A DNA stretch of 64,000 bases from Pontibacillus yanchengensis (GTDB taxonomy: Bacteria; Bacillota; Bacilli; Bacillales; BH030062): positions 186,001 to 250,000 of the forward strand of contig NZ_WMEU01000003.1 of the NCBI RefSeq assembly GCF_009856295.1, written 5' to 3'. The number at the start of each line of letters is the position of its first letter. Within the stretch, counting starts at the first letter, position 1. The position numbers were made by a program, and so were the translations under genes. The notes under the pieces were generated by a model. The model had not been told where the DNA came from and did no database searches. It was given only the letters and a program-made list of their open reading frames with translations. Shown in pieces: positions 48,945 to 58,060 of the stretch.

Positions 48945-49838
48945 TTAGTTATTACTGCTTAGTAGTCCGCTGAAAAAGTCTCCTATCGCAGATACTACGC
49001 TTTTTATAAAATTCCCAATTCGATCCAAGAAGTTTTGTCCTTGTTCAGAGTTTAAGAATTCATCCACTTTTTGCTTCATCTCGCCCATACGGTCTCCGAC
49101 AGCGTTCCAGTCGATGTTGATATCTTTTAGATTCATGAATAAATCTGTTAGATTATTAAGCTGTTCATCTGTGATATTGAGGTTCAGTTTTTCAGTCTGG
49201 GTTTGGATCAGGTTCTGCATTTCTTCTTTATTTTGAGGTGTATTGTTTGCTAGTTCAGATTTAATGGCTGTTACGAGTTGGGTAGCTTCTTCTTTTCCAA
49301 GGTCTTCACCAAGCTTGGCGGTAGTGACCATCTCCTGGTTGGCTGCTTGTTTCACATCTTCAGCGATTGCTTCACCTGTTGACGTTTCATAGGCTTTTAA
49401 AAGTCCAGTAAGGGCAGCGGTTCCTGATACATCAAATGGAGCAGTGGCATAAATGTGCGCATCTTCCACGCCTGCTGTGGCAAGGGCGCTTTTGTACATA
49501 TCAGCCGTTACCCAATTGATATGGTTGGTTTCAACAGTAAGGCCATCGCCTTTTTCACCAATCGTAATCTTACTACTCGAAATTGCCCGCGTGCCGATTT
49601 GAGCTTTGGAGATGTAATCGCCCAAATACTCGTGTTCTTCCTTATTTGTAACAGTTACGGTCATAACATTTTCCGATACATCCATTTCATTTAGTAGAGA
49701 CTGTTTTTGTTCCTCCGACAAATCTGCACCTAGAGATACAATCTCATCCCCTGGAGCCGCATCCGCCAACACAAACTGCGGAAGCCCCATCATCATCAGT
49801 GCTAACACTAACATTGTAGCTATTATTCTACGCTTCAT
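48945..49838 (-). CDS. ypuA: DUF1002 secreted protein, YpuA-like
   Basis: 297 residues. Signal peptide (to about 26, ...FVLADA), then the DUF1002 block EIVSLGADLSEEQKQSLLNE, YISKAQIGTRAISSSKITIG and ATAPFDVSGTAALTGLLKAYE, and a helical C-terminal region. Same size and layout as B. subtilis YpuA, an exported protein tied to cell-envelope stress (ypuA is in the SigM regulon). Molecular function unknown. Confidence 0.85.
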   Translation of the reverse strand: MKRRIIATMLVLALMMMGLPQFVLADAAPGDEIVSLGADLSEEQKQSLLNEMDVSENVMTVTVTNKEEHEYLGDYISKAQIGTRAISSSKITIGEKGDGLTVETNHINWVTADMYKSALATAGVEDAHIYATAPFDVSGTAALTGLLKAYETSTGEAIAEDVKQAANQEMVTTAKLGEDLGKEEATQLVTAIKSELANNTPQNKEEMQNLIQTQTEKLNLNITDEQLNNLTDLFMNLKDINIDWNAVGDRMGEMKQKVDEFLNSEQGQNFLDRIGNFIKSVVSAIGDFFSGLLSSNN

Positions 49839-49895
49839 ATTCCCTCTCCTGTCATTTTATGGGTAGAAATACGTACACTTATATCCTACCACAAA

Positions 49896-49964
49896 GTGAG
49901 ATGCGGGGACAGGTCCCTCGTCTCACTACCAAAACCGAGATGAGGGACCTGTCCCTCCGTCCCA
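49896..49964. repeat. Dispersed palindrome pair
   Basis: GTGAGATGCGGGGACAGGTC then CCTCGTCTCAC, followed by CGAGATGAGGGACCTGTCCC then TCCGTCCCA: two opposing units of the GGGACAGGTCCCTC family, within the gap between ypuA and the next gene. Confidence 0.8.
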
Positions 49965-49966
49965 AC

Positions 49967-49994
49967 AAAAAAACCGCTCCATTAGGGACGGTTT
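49967..49994 (-). terminator. Terminator of the PCYCGC lipoprotein gene
   Basis: AAACCG...CGGTTT with inner CTCC/GGGA pairing, overlapping the stop codon; a T7 run follows on the minus strand. Confidence 0.8.
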
Positions 49995-50460
49995 AGATAT
50001 CAGGTGTGGGCGTAGGTTCGCCGTACCCATTTTGATAGATTTTATCAATATTTTGACGTATATCTTTAGCAGACTTCCCATCTCGCTTATCAAGGATTGA
50101 TTTGGCTGCAATCTCCAGGCAAACACCGCATTTCGTTGCATGGCTATCCCACACTACTTCTCTATTTCCACCTTCGTCATGGATAAAGCAGTCATAATTG
50201 TTCTTGTGTCCAACGCTATCCCCACAACCACAATAGCAAGGCATCTGTTCCAGTAATTCCTTATGTTGTGCGACAGCGGTATATAGCACTTGCATGTCCT
50301 CAGGCTTATCATCTAAAAATCCAGGTAACGTTGATGCGTCTGACGTTTCCTCTCTTATATCTCCCATCGACGTATGTTCTGCTTCATTTATGTGGTCAGA
50401 CGAACATCCGGCCGCAACTGCACTAGATAGCAGCATTCCGATTAAAAACAATTTTTTCAT
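49993..50460 (-). CDS. PCYCGC-motif lipoprotein
   Basis: 155 residues. Lipobox AAGC (Cys19) after MKKLFLIGMLLSSAVA; the mature part contains the namesake motif MPCYCGCGDSVGHKNNYDCFI and a later CGVCLEIA pair, so five to six cysteines could bind copper, iron or take part in redox chemistry outside the membrane. The family (PCYCGC) is common in Bacilli and of unknown function. Stands alone. Confidence 0.85.
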   Translation of the reverse strand: MKKLFLIGMLLSSAVAAGCSSDHINEAEHTSMGDIREETSDASTLPGFLDDKPEDMQVLYTAVAQHKELLEQMPCYCGCGDSVGHKNNYDCFIHDEGGNREVVWDSHATKCGVCLEIAAKSILDKRDGKSAKDIRQNIDKIYQNGYGEPTPTPDI

Positions 50461-50528
50461 GAACTCGCACCTTCCACTATATATTCCACTTAATAGTAGA
50501 GTGTGGAAGGGGAGCGGTCAAGCTTTTT

Positions 50529-50600
50529 TGAGACGCGGGGACTGGTTCCTCGTGTCACTACTACCAAAACCGAGATGAGGGACCTGTCCCCGCATCTCAC
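50529..50600. repeat. Dispersed palindrome pair at a gene end
   Basis: TGAGACGCGGGGACTGGTTC then CTCGTGTCA, and after 12 nt CGAGATGAGGGACCTGTCCC then CGCATCTCAC. The TGA stop (50599-50597) of the minus-strand regulator lies inside the last unit, so the repeat supplies the end of the gene. Confidence 0.8.
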
Positions 50601-51919
50601 GCCATCACCAACCTAAAGATTTGTCGTGGGCGGCCACGGGAGGTGATTTTTTCTGTTCCAATTACTTCTATTAGTTCAGCGTCCAGCCATTGCAGCAGGA
50701 TGCGGTGGGCGCTGCGGGTGGTGATGCCAAGCAAAGAAGCAAGCTCCTGTGCAGTAAATTGATTGAGGTTTTTCCGATGAATCAAAGCGAGCAGTTTCGT
50801 CATATAAGAAGGCGAGGTTCCCGCTTTCCTGGCGCTCTCCAGTAACGTTTGATCAGTCACGGCAAGCTCATACGTAAGTGGTGGCCCCATTTCCACAGGA
50901 CCAATCACGCTTTTATCCTCACGAACGATGAAGCATGTGCTCGTGCCATATTCCTGTGCCTGCGCTAGTGCAATGCGGGCGTGATGTCCAGCTTCTCGCG
51001 ATGAAAATCCAAAGCCTACGCCAATGCTGAGAGACAGGTGGAGTTTCTTTTTCGTTTCCTCTAATAACGGCATGTATTTGTAGCCTTCGGTGACCCGCTC
51101 AAACACACCGCGAGTAGTCACAAATAAGTATTCTTCCCGGTTTAATTCCGTCAAATACCCTTCTAATTGTTCAATATAATCAAGCAATACCCGGTGAAGC
51201 TGCAGATTCAAGCGCTGGATTCCTGTCTCCGAATGTTCCTTCGCGACTAACTTGTCATATTCATTGATCCGGACGATGCCGAATACGATTTGCGATTCCC
51301 GATTTTTCCTCGTATTGGTCGAAAGCAGGGCGCGCTCCAGAGCGACAGCGATATCCTCTTCCGTTGGTAGTACCCACTCGACCACCACGCCATCCGCTTC
51401 CAACGCTTCTGCCACCAGTTTTATGCCCGTTAATACAGCTCCCGCGTTCCCGCTTGCTACTTGCTCTTTATGAAATCGGAGGATATGCTCTTTTTGGTCT
51501 ATAGAAGGCAAATCTTGATACGGAAAAAAAGTAAACGCTTCGCCTAGCTCGTTGGCCGCTGTTTGGCAATTTGTTTCCTGCAGAGAATCAATGGAGATGC
51601 CTGTAAGAGGTTCCGCTTTTTTGTGGTTCAATCTATATAAGGCTCGATATAGGCTGGACCCTTTTAATGGGATGTAGTGTGCTGGAATGTGTGCGGGGAT
51701 GTCGTTTTTCGATAACGTATAAGGGAGGTAACCGGAGTAAAAGAGAACTTCGACATTCTCTTCTGCAATCAGTTGTTTCGTGAAGAGTGGAGCGTCATAA
51801 ATATTACCAGAAACCCGGTACTCGGCCTCGAAGTTCGGAAAGGAAGCCAGCACGGTTTTTATTTTCTCGACGATATCCTCCGGTCCAATTACGCCAATTC
51901 GAATCGTTACACTGGTCAT
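50597..51919 (-). CDS. Transcriptional regulator with PrpR-like sensor, GGDEF-like core and winged helix
   Basis: 440 residues: an N-terminal Rossmann-type sensor (IRIGVIGPEDIVEKIKTVL), a central nucleotide-cyclase-like domain (LSIGVGFGFSSREAGHHARIALAQAQEYG, a degenerate GGDEF- or GTP-cyclohydrolase-III-like core without a GGDEF motif), and a C-terminal winged helix (FTAQELASLLGITTRSAHRILLQWLDAELI). Likely a DNA-binding switch for the neighbouring dapA-like and SDR genes, which lie 25 bp upstream on the same strand; the effector may be a nucleotide or a sugar acid. Stop codon comes from a dispersed palindrome. Confidence 0.7.
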   Translation of the reverse strand: MTSVTIRIGVIGPEDIVEKIKTVLASFPNFEAEYRVSGNIYDAPLFTKQLIAEENVEVLFYSGYLPYTLSKNDIPAHIPAHYIPLKGSSLYRALYRLNHKKAEPLTGISIDSLQETNCQTAANELGEAFTFFPYQDLPSIDQKEHILRFHKEQVASGNAGAVLTGIKLVAEALEADGVVVEWVLPTEEDIAVALERALLSTNTRKNRESQIVFGIVRINEYDKLVAKEHSETGIQRLNLQLHRVLLDYIEQLEGYLTELNREEYLFVTTRGVFERVTEGYKYMPLLEETKKKLHLSLSIGVGFGFSSREAGHHARIALAQAQEYGTSTCFIVREDKSVIGPVEMGPPLTYELAVTDQTLLESARKAGTSPSYMTKLLALIHRKNLNQFTAQELASLLGITTRSAHRILLQWLDAELIEVIGTEKITSRGRPRQIFRLVMA

Positions 51920-51944
51920 CCTTCTCCAACCTCCTATGTTCAGT

Positions 51945-52991
51945 TTATGTTTTCCAAACGGGTAAGTGGTCTGCTACAAACGCATCATCTGTTAAATGAG
52001 GATACTCTCGATAAATACGATCGATCTCCTCAGCTTGCCCAGGACTTAACACTTCGTCAGGGGATAAGCACCATGCTCCTTTTAACAAACCTTGGCGAGC
52101 CAAGACTTCGTTAATGCCAGCGATACACCCTTTGAAATCGTGTTTTGCATCAAATAAAACGGCGTTCGTTTCGGTAACCTGTTGAGCAATAGTCAGTAAT
52201 TCAGATGGAATCGTCTGGTTTTGTCGTGCAAATGTTAGTTGCTTAAACAGCTCCACAGCTTGTGTGGTCCAGACCGCCCAATGACCAAGTAAGCCGCCGA
52301 CTATACTTTTCTCCACCAGTTCACCATGAACCGGGAAGCGATACGTGGTAAGTAAATCGCTCACAATCGTGTCATCATTGCCTGTATATAATGCTATGTC
52401 GTCCCGTCGATTCGAATGACAAACCGCGCGGGCGACATCAATCGTCTGATAGCGGTTGAATGGCGCCATTTTGATAGCGTGTACGTTTGGAATGTCGGCA
52501 AAGGCGCGCCAAAAATCATAGGAGAGCACGCGGCCACCGACGGAAGGTTGCAAATAAAAGCCAAATACAGGCATCACTTCCGCAACAGCCCTGGTTCGTT
52601 CTATAAGTTCTTCTTCACTCAGCCGCTGTAATCCTCCCATGCTTAACAATCCTAGATCATATCCTAGTCCTTTCGCTAATTTTGCTTCCTCGACAGCTTG
52701 TTCGGTTGGGCCACAAATGCCAGCAATCTTAATGAAAGGAAGTTTCAAATTCCGCGTTGAAATCTCCTCCATCGCTAAGGACAGGACGTATTCGTATAAT
52801 CCATGTTCCCTTATTTCAAATTGCGTCGTGTGGACACCAACCGCAATGCCGCCAGCACCTGCGTCCATATAGTACCTCGTTAAGGCGCGCTGGCTTTGTT
52901 CATCTAACGTCCGATCCTCATTTAGTGCGAGGGGATGGGCCGGGATAACCGTTCCATCATGTAGCGCTTTTTTGATGTCAGCTTGTAGCAT
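51945..52991 (-). CDS. Dihydrodipicolinate synthase family (DapA-like) aldolase
   Basis: 348 residues of the class I aldolase barrel type: VIPAHPLALNEDRTLDEQSQ at the start, GAGGIAVGVHTTQFEIREHG in place of the usual nucleotide/substrate loop, and an AIKMAPFNRY segment with the expected Schiff-base lysine. Acts as a lyase or aldolase on a keto acid, not lysine synthesis, judged by its context with SDR and regulator genes. Adjacent to the SDR gene with no gap (stop 51945 side; start 52991 next to 52992). Confidence 0.8.
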   Translation of the reverse strand: MLQADIKKALHDGTVIPAHPLALNEDRTLDEQSQRALTRYYMDAGAGGIAVGVHTTQFEIREHGLYEYVLSLAMEEISTRNLKLPFIKIAGICGPTEQAVEEAKLAKGLGYDLGLLSMGGLQRLSEEELIERTRAVAEVMPVFGFYLQPSVGGRVLSYDFWRAFADIPNVHAIKMAPFNRYQTIDVARAVCHSNRRDDIALYTGNDDTIVSDLLTTYRFPVHGELVEKSIVGGLLGHWAVWTTQAVELFKQLTFARQNQTIPSELLTIAQQVTETNAVLFDAKHDFKGCIAGINEVLARQGLLKGAWCLSPDEVLSPGQAEEIDRIYREYPHLTDDAFVADHLPVWKT

Positions 52992-54008
52992 TTAATACGC
53001 ACCCTTTCGTTCTTGAAAGTGGGTTGGTTTATTGATCGTTTCACCGTCATTGATGACCCATGTAGCGGTCCATTCGATCATTTCTTGAAGCGAGACGTAC
53101 GGATAGCCGAATAGACGGAACGCTTCTGCAGCGTTAGAGAGGAGCGCTGTATCTTGTTCTTCTCCTACAAAAACAGGCTCCTGCTGGAACAACTCACCAA
53201 ATTGCTCAGCCAAGCGTTTAATCGACACCGTCTCAGGACCAGTAATGTTTAGCATGCTTGGAGGAGTGTTGCAATGAAGCAGCGATTGAAGCGCCATTCG
53301 ATTCGCATCCCCTTGCCAAATAACGTTCGCGTGCCCCATGCTAAGGTCGATGGGCTCGTTTTGATTTACCTTCTTGGCAATTTCCAATAACACACCATAC
53401 CGCATATCAATCGCATAGTTTAAGCGGAACAGGAGCATCGGTGTCTTATTTTTGTGGGAAAAGTGGGTGAACACACGCTCGCGACCAAGGCAGGACTGAG
53501 CATATTCGCCAACAGGTCCAACAGCATCCGTTTCTTTGGCACCACCAGTTCGAACTGATGTAAGAGGATAGACATTTCCGGTTGAAAAAACGACAATACG
53601 TGAATTCGCAAATTTCTCTGCTACACGTCCTGGTAGAAAGGCGTTCATCGCCCAGGTGAAGTGCTCATTTCCCGTTGTGCCAAACTTATTGCCAGCCATA
53701 TAGATGATGTTTTTCACATTCGGTAAGCTTAGGAGATCTTCATCTTTCAGCAGGTCAGCTGCGATCGTTTCAATTCCGGCAGCCTCAAGTTCCTGCTGCA
53801 GACTTCCAGATGAAAAACGAGACACCCCATACACCTTTTTGCCAAGCCCCCCTTGAACGACAGCTTTTTGAGCAAGCTTGGCGAGACTAGGCCCCATTTT
53901 GCCACCTACTCCTAAAATCAGAATATCGCCATCGAGTTGAGCTAAGTCATCGATCAACGCTTTCGTCGGTGTTGCCATCGCGTTTTCCACCTCTTGAACC
54001 GTTAACAT
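52992..54008 (-). CDS. NAD-dependent epimerase/dehydratase (extended SDR)
   Basis: 338 residues from ATG 54008 after AGGGGAG. Rossmann nucleotide site as ILILGVGGKMGPSLA (a GxGGxxG variant), then NIIYMAGNKFG, VFSTGNVYPL and GPVGEYAQSCLGRE where Tyr-xxx-Lys of classical SDRs has become Tyr-xxx-Cys, which may alter catalysis. Likely acts on a sugar or polyol acid. First gene of a three-gene minus-strand unit. Confidence 0.78.
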   Translation of the reverse strand: MLTVQEVENAMATPTKALIDDLAQLDGDILILGVGGKMGPSLAKLAQKAVVQGGLGKKVYGVSRFSSGSLQQELEAAGIETIAADLLKDEDLLSLPNVKNIIYMAGNKFGTTGNEHFTWAMNAFLPGRVAEKFANSRIVVFSTGNVYPLTSVRTGGAKETDAVGPVGEYAQSCLGRERVFTHFSHKNKTPMLLFRLNYAIDMRYGVLLEIAKKVNQNEPIDLSMGHANVIWQGDANRMALQSLLHCNTPPSMLNITGPETVSIKRLAEQFGELFQQEPVFVGEEQDTALLSNAAEAFRLFGYPYVSLQEMIEWTATWVINDGETINKPTHFQERKGAY

Positions 54009-54284
54009 GTCAAACACTCCCCTAACCAATATATATGATGTAAAAAAATTCTGAAAAATACTCTATATGTAAAGTGTATGTACCTCCCGATTAAAAGACA
54101 AGTCTTTAAGATGTCTTTAATTCACGGGATTTTTTAAGGGTTTTGATAGGTGATATTGGTGCACAAGAGATGTATATCAAGCGCTCAAAGTCTAGTTTGC
54201 TTTTCGCGCCTCTGTAAGCATCGAACCGCTGTTGCTCTCTGTGTTTCCTGTAACTTAATGCGGATTCAGGGAAGTTCTGGGCTG

Positions 54285-54811
54285 TAGGAGGTTCGATTAA
54301 ACCCGCTGCATCATGCAGCAACATCGAACTGACCTATGTCCTGTGGGCAGCAGATTCTACGTCGCTAACCGGGCGCTTGCGCTTTTGTTGTGTCCAGCTC
54401 CAGCGCCTAGCGCCTAGCAAACTTCCTGCACCTCCGTACGATAAGTTAACATCGAATCACTTCGTTCTTCGTGTTTCCTTTATCTCCTACGGAGCCGTCC
54501 AGTTTGTACGTCGCTAACCAGGCGCTTGCGCTTTTGTTTGTGTCTAGCTCCAGCGCCTACCCCCTCGGGGTCTTAAGTAAAGCCTCTATGTGGCAAAAAT
54601 CGCCACGACGAGGCTTTGCTTAAGCCTGTCGGGGGTGAACAAGGCGCTTGCGCTTTTGTTTGTGTCTAACTCCAGCGCCCAGCGCCTAGCAAACTTCCTG
54701 CACCTCTGTACGATAAGTTAACATCGAATCACTTCGTTCTTCGTGTTTCCTTTATCTCCTACGGAGCCGTCCAGTTTGTACGTCGCTAACCAGGCGCTTG
54801 CGCTTTTCTTG
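54285..54811. repeat. Mosaic of dispersed TCCAGCTCCAGCGCC...GCGCTTGCGCTTTT elements
   Basis: Two near-identical units (54391-54540 and 54662-54811) run from GTCCAGCTCCAGCGCC or GTCTAACTCCAGCGCC through CGATAAGTTAACATCGAATC to GGCGCTTGCGCTTTT. Before them, 54285-54390 has the other end-type (TTCGATTAAACCCGCTGCAT ... ACCGGGCGCTTGCGCTTTT). Between them, 54553-54655 forms a long imperfect hairpin around GTGGCAAAAATCGCCAC with AAGCCTC/GAGGCTT arms. Related pieces lie at 17788 and 63381. No ORF of merit; the gap 54009-54907 holds nothing else. Confidence 0.8.
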
Positions 54812-54907
54812 TGTCTTTAATGTGAGTAAAATTGCTCGTCTCGTACTTCGTGATTGAAATTGGTAATTCGCTTACATAAGATTTATTTATAAAGGAGGGG
54901 TGGCGGT

Positions 54908-55951
54908 ATGAAAAAAATTGCGGTTATCGGAGCGGGAGCGATGGCGGAGGTGGGGCATTTTCCTCACTATCAATCTCACCCTGACACAGTGGTGTCATGT
55001 ATCGTTGATCAGCGGGAAGATCGAGCGAGGTGGATGGCTGAGCGGTTTCAGGTGCCATCCTTTTATACAGATGTGGAGACCATGCTTGCTAACGAGGAGA
55101 TTGACGGTGCGAGCATATGCACACCGAATAGCACGCACTTGCCAATTGCTCAGAAATTACTAGAAAACGGGATACATATCCTAATGGAAAAACCGATTGG
55201 CACGAATGTAGAGGAAGCAAGAAAAGTGGTCGAGTTTGCTCGTCACAAAAAACTCGTTTGCATGGTTGGGATGACGCAGCGGTTTCGTACAGAGGCAATG
55301 ATACTGAAGCGGCTCATTGAACATGGTCGTCTTGGCACTATTTATCATGTCCGGGCCCAATATTTGCGTCGCCGTGGAACTCCTCAAGGTTGGTTTACGA
55401 ATGAAGCGCTGGCAGGAGGGGGTACGATGATGGACATTGGAGTCCATGCCCTTGACCTTGCCTGGTGGCTGATTGGGGCCCCGACTGTAAAAAGTGTGAC
55501 GGGTACCTTGAAGGATGGGATTGGTAATTATCATACGCTTTTTTTAAAAGGAGGCTGGAATTCTGCGGTCGCAGGGTCAGCCAAACCCATGTCAGTCGAG
55601 GACTTTGGCAGTGGTTATTTTCGCTTTGAGGGCGGTGTCACCTTAAACGTGGAAGCAAGCTGGGCAATCAATGGGCAGGAAACGGACGGCTTGTGCATAG
55701 ACATATATGGTAAGGAGGGTGGCGCATCGCTACAGCCATTATGTATTTATCATGAACTGGATGGTATTTATGTAGAATCGACGCCTGTTTTCTCCAAGAA
55801 TGATGTGTTGCAAGAGGAAATCTATCATTTTATTGAGTGTATGCTTCACGGAAAAGAACCGGTTAGTAGTGGTCAAGAAGGTGTAGAAGTTCTGAGGATG
55901 TTAGATGGATTAGCTCATTCTAGTCAGCGTGGTACAGAATATACATTTTAA
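54908..55951 (+). CDS. Gfo/Idh/MocA family oxidoreductase 1
   Basis: 347 residues. N-terminal Rossmann fold (IAVIGAGAMAEVGHFPHY), the EKP motif (LMEKPIGTNVEEAR) with the catalytic-face lysine, and GGTMMDIGVHALDLAWWLIG, the conserved Asp/His site. Such NAD(P)-dependent enzymes oxidise or reduce a sugar, inositol or sugar acid. AAAGGAGGGG precedes ATG 54908. First of a five-gene run on the plus strand. Confidence 0.88.
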   Translation: MKKIAVIGAGAMAEVGHFPHYQSHPDTVVSCIVDQREDRARWMAERFQVPSFYTDVETMLANEEIDGASICTPNSTHLPIAQKLLENGIHILMEKPIGTNVEEARKVVEFARHKKLVCMVGMTQRFRTEAMILKRLIEHGRLGTIYHVRAQYLRRRGTPQGWFTNEALAGGGTMMDIGVHALDLAWWLIGAPTVKSVTGTLKDGIGNYHTLFLKGGWNSAVAGSAKPMSVEDFGSGYFRFEGGVTLNVEASWAINGQETDGLCIDIYGKEGGASLQPLCIYHELDGIYVESTPVFSKNDVLQEEIYHFIECMLHGKEPVSSGQEGVEVLRMLDGLAHSSQRGTEYTF

Positions 55952-55964
55952 CAGGAGGGTCAGG

Positions 55965-57017
55965 ATGAATGTTGGTGTAATTGGTACAGGAAGCATTTCA
56001 GAGCTTCATCTCAAAGGGTATGATCGACTGAAGGAAGTGCGAATTCTAGCAGTTTGCGATACGAATATGGAGCGGGCCAGAGAGAAGGCCTCCCAATTTG
56101 GGGCGGAGTATGTGTTTGAGGATTACAACCAACTTTTGGCGTTAGAGATGGTGGATGCCGTGAGCATTTGTACGTGGAATAACACTCATGCAGAGATAGC
56201 TATTGCGGCATTAAAAGCAGGGAAGGATGTGTTGGTGGAAAAACCTTTGTGTATGAGCATTGCGGAGGCGCGGGCTGTTGAAGCAGCTGTTCATGAGTCA
56301 GGTCAGATGCTCCAGGTGGGGTTCGTTAGAAGGCATGGAACGAATGCAAAGGTGTTAAAAACGTTTATCGATAATGGTGAACTTGGGGAAATTTATTATG
56401 CAAAAGCTACCTGTACGAGACGTATTGGCAATCCTGGTGGGTGGTTTGCGGATAAGGAACGTTCGGGTGGAGGCCCGCTGATTGATCTCGGTGTTCATAT
56501 GATCGATCTATGCTGGTACTTAATGGGAAAGCCGAAGCTCACATCTGTCGTCGGTCACACGTACCACAAGCTAGGCAACCGCGCCAACATTGACCATCTT
56601 TCGTTTTATCAAGCAGCCGATTATGACCCAGACGTGAATACAGTGGAAGATATGGCAAATGCACTTCTTCATTTTCAAAATGGTGCTTCGATGATGGTCG
56701 ATGTCAGTTTTAGTCTTCATAAAAAAGAAAATGAAGTGGCTGCTTGCTTGTATGGAGATAAGGGAGGCGCAGAGATCGAACCTAAGCTTGGGATGTTTAC
56801 GGAAAAATATAATACCATGTTGAATACTACTCCTCAAATCGATAGCCTGACTTTTGATTTTGAAAATGGATTTAATAGTGAAATAGAACACTTCATCAAA
56901 AGTTGTAAACGGGAAGAAGAGCCCATCAGCCCGATTGAGGATGGGGTGGAGATGATGAAGATGCTGACAGGTATTTATGAATCAGCTTGCTTAGAGCAGG
57001 AAGTACGGTTTGATTGA
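55965..57017 (+). CDS. Gfo/Idh/MocA family oxidoreductase 2
   Basis: 350 residues from ATG 55965 (AGGAGGG before it): VGVIGTGSISELHLKGY, DVLVEKPLCMSIAEAR and GGGPLIDLGVHMIDLCWYLMG. About 350 residues is the usual length. It lies 13 bp after the first oxidoreductase. Two such enzymes in a row often perform oxidation and reduction steps around a keto-sugar intermediate. Confidence 0.88.
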   Translation: MNVGVIGTGSISELHLKGYDRLKEVRILAVCDTNMERAREKASQFGAEYVFEDYNQLLALEMVDAVSICTWNNTHAEIAIAALKAGKDVLVEKPLCMSIAEARAVEAAVHESGQMLQVGFVRRHGTNAKVLKTFIDNGELGEIYYAKATCTRRIGNPGGWFADKERSGGGPLIDLGVHMIDLCWYLMGKPKLTSVVGHTYHKLGNRANIDHLSFYQAADYDPDVNTVEDMANALLHFQNGASMMVDVSFSLHKKENEVAACLYGDKGGAEIEPKLGMFTEKYNTMLNTTPQIDSLTFDFENGFNSEIEHFIKSCKREEEPISPIEDGVEMMKMLTGIYESACLEQEVRFD

Positions 57018-57158
57018 GAAGTAGTGTTGGCGTAAGGTTATTCGCGAAAAACCCGGGGATTGAGATTTATCCATATGAAGTCACAAGAACGCTCGCATTA
57101 TATTCGCGAAACCGCAAGACGGATCGTGTGCACAATCAAATTAAAGGGGGACACCAAT

Positions 57159-57986
57159 ATGAAAACCAGCGTGAGTATGTATAGTCTTGATCAATACGTT
57201 CAGGAGCATCACTGGGATGTATTTGATTTTATTCAATTTGCAAAACAGATCGGCTGTGATGGCGTCGAGCTATTGGATATGTATTGGTGTGAAGCAGCGG
57301 ATATGTCGAGGGTGGTTGCTTGTTTAGAGCGAGAGAATATGCCTGTGGCAGCATACGATACATCAAATGATTTCGTACAACTGACTTCTCAAGAGCGGAA
57401 GCAGCAAGTCGCGAAAGTGAAGCGGGATATTGATATCGCCGCTCATTTGGATACACAGGTTGTTCGCATTTTTTGCGGGGATAAAAAGAAATGTATTCAT
57501 TATAGCCAAGGTCTACAATGGATAAATGAGTGTATGCAGGAGTGCGTCGACTATGCCGAGAAGAGAGGTATACATCTGGCTATAGAGAATCATGGTTTTT
57601 TTGCAGGAAGAAGTCATCAGGTGCAGGAAATGATTGTAAATATAAATTCCCCATTCCTAGGAAGTACGTTTGATACGGGCAATTTTTTATTAGTGGAGGA
57701 GTCTCCCATTCAAGCACTTGAAGTGTTGAAACATAACGTAAAACATGTTCATTTCAAGGACTTTCTGCGAGTACCACATGACTTTACAGGGAGAACCATT
57801 CAAGGGGTGTCAGGAACAAAGTGGGTAGGGGCTGTAGCTGGTCAAGGTGAAGTGGATTTGCAACGGATTATTCACGTATTAAAGCAGGTAGGGTACACAG
57901 GCTGGTATTCTATTGAATATGAAGGCTTGGATGACTCTAAAGAATCTGTGAAAAAATCGATAGCGAAGTTGACGGCACTTGTATAA
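57159..57986 (+). CDS. Sugar phosphate isomerase/epimerase (AP endonuclease 2-type TIM barrel)
   Basis: 275 residues from ATG 57159 (AAAGGGGG upstream); 33 upstream in-frame codons lack a ribosome site. Barrel motifs with metal ligands: GVELLDMYW, VVRIFCGDKK, LAIENHGFF (Glu, His), LGSTFDTGNFL (Asp), VKHVHFKDF (His) and YSIEYEGLDDS (Glu). Like IolE/IolI/xylose-isomerase-like enzymes that epimerise or dehydrate keto-sugars. Works with the flanking oxidoreductases. Confidence 0.88.
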   Translation: MKTSVSMYSLDQYVQEHHWDVFDFIQFAKQIGCDGVELLDMYWCEAADMSRVVACLERENMPVAAYDTSNDFVQLTSQERKQQVAKVKRDIDIAAHLDTQVVRIFCGDKKKCIHYSQGLQWINECMQECVDYAEKRGIHLAIENHGFFAGRSHQVQEMIVNINSPFLGSTFDTGNFLLVEESPIQALEVLKHNVKHVHFKDFLRVPHDFTGRTIQGVSGTKWVGAVAGQGEVDLQRIIHVLKQVGYTGWYSIEYEGLDDSKESVKKSIAKLTALV

Positions 57987-58060
57987 CTGGAACGCTAGAA
58001 ATCGTATGAAATCCTCTGCATGGGGCACGCTAGTCCACAGAAATCATTGGAGGGATAAGC

